Assembly (NCBI GenBank): GCA_900766815.1
Contig: CAAFWV010000075.1
Location: 1 to 14,918 of the forward strand
Direction: 5' to 3'
DNA: 14,918 nucleotides
Source: Lachnospiraceae bacterium
GTDB lineage: Bacteria > Bacillota > Clostridia > Lachnospirales > Lachnospiraceae
The notes beneath the pieces were generated by a model. The model saw only the letters and a list, made by a program, of their open reading frames with translations. It ran no database searches and was not told where the DNA came from. This document shows, piece by piece, positions 11,062 through 14,918 of this stretch (position 1 is the stretch's first letter; each line of letters opens with the position of its first letter). Made by a program: the position numbers and the translations under genes.

Positions 11062-13170
11062 ATGCTAAAGGTTTCGGAAAAGATTGTAAAGTTTAGAAAG
11101 CTGATACTGGTGTTAGCCTTTCTTCTGCTGATTCCGTCAGGCATGGGATATCTTAATACCAAGGTAAACTATGATATTCTGTATTACCTGCCGGATGAAA
11201 TTGAGACCATGAAGGGGCAGGATGTTCTGCTTGATGACTTCGGCAAGGGTGCATACGGCATGTTCGTGTGCAATGGTATGAACAAGAACGAAGTACAGAA
11301 TATGAAGGAAGAGGTGGAACAGATAGACCATGTGGCTCAGGTAATCTGTTTTGACAGCCTGACGGGAGGGAGGATTCCCAAGGAGATGCTTCCTGAATCC
11401 GTGAAGGACATTTTCTATGGGCGAGACGGTAACAGCACACTTATGTTTCTCTTCTTTGATACTACGACATCACAGGATGAGACAATGGATGCTATTGAGG
11501 AGCTTCGACTAATAGCCGGTAAGAATTGCTTCCTATCGAGTATGTCGGCTATCTCAACGGATACTAAGAATCTGGTTGAGAGTGAGATGCTGGTATATAC
11601 AGCTATCGCAGTAGCCCTATGTATATTGGTTCTTTTGGTTACTACGGATTCTTTCCTGATACCGATTCTGTTCATGATAAGTATTGGTCTGGCAGTTATA
11701 TACAATCTTGGAAGTAACGTAATTCAGGGAGAGATATCGTATATAACAATGGCTCTCGTAGCAATACTTCAGCTGGGCGTTACAATGGATTATTCGATTT
11801 TCCTGTACCACAGCTACAAAGAGCAACAGGAGGAATACGAGGATTCGAAGGAGGCCATGGCACATGCGATTGCGGCAACCATAGTATCGGTTACGGGTTC
11901 GTCGCTTACTACAATCGCAGGCTTCCTTGCCATGTGCTTCATGACCTTTTCACTTGGCCTTGATATGGGAGTGGTTATGGCTAAGGGAGTAGTTCTGGGC
12001 GTTATCTGCTGCGTAACTGTACTGCCATCACTAATCCTTGTATTCGACAAATGGGTAAAAAAGACAGAGCACAAAGCGATTCATATAAAAGGTGAGAAGC
12101 TGACAAAGCTCATTACCAAAATATATCCGGTAATTGCCATATTGATGGTTGTGCTAAGTATTCCTGCAATCCATGGCAATAATAATGTAAAGGTATATTA
12201 CAAACTGGATGAGAGCCTTCCGGAAGAATTACCCAGCCGACAGGCGAATGCAGTACTTGCGGATAACTTCGAATTAAGTTCGATATCCATGGTTCTGGTT
12301 GATGCAGATATGTCTACCGTAGATACCGTGGCAATGATGGATGATATACAGAATATAGACGGCGTGTCCTTTGCACTCGGAGCTGATTCGCTGAAAGCAC
12401 CATTAATCCCTGAGGAGATGTTGCCCGGGGAGCTTGAGGCGGAGATTACAAGCGACAACTGGAAACTGATACTCATTAGTTCGGAATATGAGGTTGCAAC
12501 AGATGAAGCCAATGCTCAGTGTGAGGCTATAGAGAAGGTAATTAAGTCATACGACCCTGACGGTATGCTGGTAGGTGAAGCGCCGGCTACGAAGGATTTG
12601 GTTAGGATCACTGACAGAGACTTCAGAGTCGTTAGTATAGTCAGTATCGGAGCGATTTTCCTGCTCATATGCATTGTACTTAAGTCGGTATCGCTACCGA
12701 TTATACTTGTTGCGGTTATTGAGCTGGCAATCAACGTGAATATGGCGCTGTCGTACTACACAGGTTCGGTGCTTCCGTTTATTGCGTCGGTTTGCGTCGG
12801 AACCATACAGCTGGGAGCAACGGTTGACTATGCAATACTTATGACGACCAGATACAAGCAGGAGAGAATCGGAGGGGCAGGCAGGAAGGCTGCGGTAGCA
12901 ACAGCGCTTATGGCATCGGTTAATGCAGTCTTTACCAGTGCGCTGGGCTTCTTCGCAGCAACAGTCGGGGTAGCGCTTTACTCGGATGTGGACTTGATTG
13001 GTTCGATATGTATGCTGCTGGCAAGAGGAGCAATCTTAAGTATGATAATCGTGCTGATATTCCTGCCGTCCATGTTCCTGATATTCGACAGGCTGATTCT
13101 AGCAACAACGTGGGATATGAGACATTTAAATAAGAGACAGAAAGAGGTAAACAACAATGAGGAAGAATAA
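11062..13170 (+). CDS. MMPL/RND-family transporter
   Basis: A 702-residue inner-membrane transporter with the two-fold RND layout: a first membrane helix (about 12-32), an extracytoplasmic loop (about 33-175), a bundle of five helices, a second loop and a second bundle. Both halves keep the MMPL core helix with Asp-Tyr: LQLGVTMDYSIFLYHSYKEQ in the first and QLGATVDYAILMTTRYKQ in the second. The Asp residues probably carry the proton path. ATG 11062 is chosen because GAGGAG lies 7-12 nt upstream; an earlier in-frame ATG (11014) lies within an operator and lacks a ribosome-binding site. The last 14 bp overlap the next gene. Likely exports a lipid, peptide or amphiphilic drug under control of the divergent TetR; substrate unknown. 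Confidence 0.9.
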   Translation: MLKVSEKIVKFRKLILVLAFLLLIPSGMGYLNTKVNYDILYYLPDEIETMKGQDVLLDDFGKGAYGMFVCNGMNKNEVQNMKEEVEQIDHVAQVICFDSLTGGRIPKEMLPESVKDIFYGRDGNSTLMFLFFDTTTSQDETMDAIEELRLIAGKNCFLSSMSAISTDTKNLVESEMLVYTAIAVALCILVLLVTTDSFLIPILFMISIGLAVIYNLGSNVIQGEISYITMALVAILQLGVTMDYSIFLYHSYKEQQEEYEDSKEAMAHAIAATIVSVTGSSLTTIAGFLAMCFMTFSLGLDMGVVMAKGVVLGVICCVTVLPSLILVFDKWVKKTEHKAIHIKGEKLTKLITKIYPVIAILMVVLSIPAIHGNNNVKVYYKLDESLPEELPSRQANAVLADNFELSSISMVLVDADMSTVDTVAMMDDIQNIDGVSFALGADSLKAPLIPEEMLPGELEAEITSDNWKLILISSEYEVATDEANAQCEAIEKVIKSYDPDGMLVGEAPATKDLVRITDRDFRVVSIVSIGAIFLLICIVLKSVSLPIILVAVIELAINVNMALSYYTGSVLPFIASVCVGTIQLGATVDYAILMTTRYKQERIGGAGRKAAVATALMASVNAVFTSALGFFAATVGVALYSDVDLIGSICMLLARGAILSMIIVLIFLPSMFLIFDRLILATTWDMRHLNKRQKEVNNNEEE

Positions 13171-14918
13171 GATATTGGCTATAATCTGTAGTGTATCGTT
13201 ACTGGGAACAGGGTTGGTCGGATGCGGACAGCAGGATGCGGATAAAGCTGCCCCGGATGCGCAGACAGACTCATCCGATGCGAGGTCTTCAATCGAGGAG
13301 CTGGATTCTGTGGTTCAGTCAATGGAAGCGGCCAATCTCATTACGCACAGCGACAGTTCGGGTAAGGAAGAGACGGTCTACGTTCTTCTGGATGCCAATG
13401 GAAATAAGACGGATACAATAGTAAGTGAGTGGCTAAAGAATCCGGAGGGCGCTCAGACCATGTATGACAGCACAAAGCTCAAGGATGTTGAGGTTGTTAA
13501 GGGCAATGCATCCTATACGCAGGATGATGATATGCTGGTCTGGAATTCCGATGGAGGAGATATATATTATCAGGGGAAATCCGATAAGGAGGTGCCTGTA
13601 AACGTCGAGGTTACCTATACCCTTAATGATGCAAAAGTGGATGCAACTGAGATTGACCACGCATCAGGGCATCTGGTGGTGAACTATAACTATACGAATA
13701 ACTCCGCCGGGGAAATGGTAATTGATGGTGAAAGAAGGACTGTCTACCAACCCTTCGCAATGATGACGGGAATGATGCTGGATAACGAGAAGGTATCCAA
13801 TATAGAAGTTACGAATGGTAAGGCAATCAATAGTGGTGACTATACCATAGTATTCGGAATGGCTATGCCGGGACTGGCAGAGAGTCTTGGAATAGACAGC
13901 GATGAAATTGAGATTCCGGAGTCAGTGATTGTTGAGGCAGATGTGCAGGATTTCAGCATGCCGATGACTGTTACTGTGGCAAGTAATAATGCACTGTCTG
14001 AGCTTGGACTGGATGAGTTCGATTCGGTGGATGAGCTGAAGGATAAGGCAGGTCAGCTTAACGACGGCATAAATATGCTGTCGGACGGAGCAGGTCAGCT
14101 TAACGACGGAATCATTACTCTGTCAGACGGAACGGATAGTCTGAAGGATGGAACCATGGATCTTGTAAGCGGTGTCGGAGCATTAAATGACGGAGCAGTC
14201 AGTCTGTCTGATGGAGCAGGTAAACTGAGCGATGGAACAAAGAAGCTCTCCGGTGGCGCAACCCAGGTTAATGATGGAGCCGGTGCACTTAAGGACGGAC
14301 TTCATAAGCTTAAGGATAATACACCGGCCCTTGAAAGTGGTGTCAATGATTTGAGTAGTGGTGCAGCACAGCTTAATGCCGGACTGAGCCGGATTAATAC
14401 TAATAGTGCGGCACTGAATACTGGTGTAGAAAGTCTTGTTGCGGGTGCCAATCAGTTGGCAGCAGCACTGGATCCTTCAAGCGAAAGTGTAACAGCGCTG
14501 TGTAACGGAGCGACAGTTCTGTCAGCAGGCATGACTCAGGCCAAGGGCGGTGTAGACGGGGTCCTTGCTGCCTATCAGTCATTAGCGGGCAATCTGCAGT
14601 CAATATTTGATTCGTTAAGCGATCAGATAAGTGCTCTTGAATCTGTATCCGTACCAGAAGAAGGAGCAACAGAAGCAGAACTGGCAGCATATCAGGCTGC
14701 TCAGGAAGAACTCAGTGCTCTGACCACTCTCAAGGGTAATATAGACGAATGTATAAACGGACTTAATTCTGTAAATGGGCAGACAGAGGGCTTAAGTCAG
14801 TCCATGCAGACACTTGTTGACGGCGCAGCAACGCTCAATACGGGAATTAGTCAGGGGCTTGTAACCTCTCTTACACAGGCTCAGGCAGGAGCAACAGAAC
14901 TAAGCACCGGAGCAACAA
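13157..14918 (+). CDS. DG-heptad-repeat lipoprotein (YhgE/Pip-like), 3'-truncated by window edge
   Basis: The frame from ATG 13157 is open to the window end (587 codons). GAGGT at about 13144-13148 is its ribosome-binding site, and the gene overlaps the MMPL gene by 14 bp. Residues 1-23 are a lipoprotein signal with lipobox LVGC, lipidated at Cys23. A low-complexity linker follows, then a probably beta-rich domain (about 45-285). Residues about 298-437 hold some 20 heptads of the form (D/S)GxxxL(S/N), e.g. DGAGQLN and DGAVSLS, the pattern of YhgE/Pip surface proteins. A spacer with a PEEGATEAELAAYQ helix follows and heptads resume near the window end. Long heptad rods next to RND pumps suggest an extracytoplasmic partner. 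A C-terminal membrane domain, if any, lies outside the window. Confidence 0.82.
   Translation, partial: MRKNKILAIICSVSLLGTGLVGCGQQDADKAAPDAQTDSSDARSSIEELDSVVQSMEAANLITHSDSSGKEETVYVLLDANGNKTDTIVSEWLKNPEGAQTMYDSTKLKDVEVVKGNASYTQDDDMLVWNSDGGDIYYQGKSDKEVPVNVEVTYTLNDAKVDATEIDHASGHLVVNYNYTNNSAGEMVIDGERRTVYQPFAMMTGMMLDNEKVSNIEVTNGKAINSGDYTIVFGMAMPGLAESLGIDSDEIEIPESVIVEADVQDFSMPMTVTVASNNALSELGLDEFDSVDELKDKAGQLNDGINMLSDGAGQLNDGIITLSDGTDSLKDGTMDLVSGVGALNDGAVSLSDGAGKLSDGTKKLSGGATQVNDGAGALKDGLHKLKDNTPALESGVNDLSSGAAQLNAGLSRINTNSAALNTGVESLVAGANQLAAALDPSSESVTALCNGATVLSAGMTQAKGGVDGVLAAYQSLAGNLQSIFDSLSDQISALESVSVPEEGATEAELAAYQAAQEELSALTTLKGNIDECINGLNSVNGQTEGLSQSMQTLVDGAATLNTGISQGLVTSLTQAQAGATELSTGAT
14048..14109 (+). 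repeat. 42-bp direct repeat within the heptad region
   Basis: The 20 bases 14048-14067 (GCAGGTCAGCTTAACGACGG) recur exactly at 14090-14109, an offset of 42 bp, which equals two 7-residue units. Neighbouring heptads have diverged at the DNA level, so this pair reflects a recent duplication or gene conversion within the rod. Confidence 0.7.

Noticed and set aside
13191..13421. 76-codon Arg-rich plus-strand frame
   Set aside because: Shadow of the heptad lipoprotein's N-terminal region in another frame.

Overview
The window looks like chromosomal DNA of a low-to-moderate GC anaerobic Firmicute, most likely Lachnospiraceae (Butyrivibrio/Roseburia-like). This is inferred from protein style: a Firmicutes-type glycogen synthase, a FeoB-associated Cys-rich peptide, a GGADGPT-rhodanese protein, an acidic DUF6591-like lipoprotein, and an MMPL transporter paired with a DG-heptad lipoprotein. 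No rRNA, tRNA or CRISPR array was seen.

Layout. (1) 1-1230: the 3' two thirds of glycogen synthase, then an array of palindromic repeats whose first unit doubles as its terminator. (2) 1315-1873: a decayed IS66-family element on the minus strand (pieces of tnpA, tnpB and tnpC). (3) 1978-2979: an intact YhcG-type PDDEXK nuclease. (4) 2980-3480: a gene graveyard with a sugar-kinase tail, a truncated zinc ribbon and an unknown C-terminus. (5) About 3607-4939: a TnpB-only IS200/IS605 element with both end hairpins. Its tnpB is full length apart from one in-frame amber codon, and its promoter seems to give a leaderless message. It appears to have landed in the signal-peptide codons of the acidic lipoprotein at 4946-5869. 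(6) 5953-7845: a TetR regulator and a CPA2-type cation/proton antiporter, translationally coupled and driven by a promoter lying inside a 44-bp palindrome. (7) 7876-9550: an sce7726-like nuclease-fold protein with an Arg9 tail, two small poorly known genes, decayed fragments and a FeoB-associated Cys-rich membrane peptide. (8) 9569-10198: a membrane-anchored rhodanese with a GGADGPT motif and a plausible internal start for a soluble rhodanese. (9) 10216-14918: a TetR gene divergent from an MMPL/RND transporter and an overlapping lipoprotein with about 20 DG heptads. The divergent region carries three copies of a 13-bp operator.

Functional picture. Two efflux units, each with its own TetR, are the best-supported modules. 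In both, TGACC/GGTCA boxes sit on the -35 and near the transcription start of a TTGACY-N17-TATTAT promoter. The MMPL gene and the heptad lipoprotein overlap by 14 bp and probably form one envelope complex, with the lipoprotein as extracytoplasmic partner. The rest of the window is an accessory region shaped by insertion sequences and gene decay. Family names come from motif recognition by eye; no database search was run.
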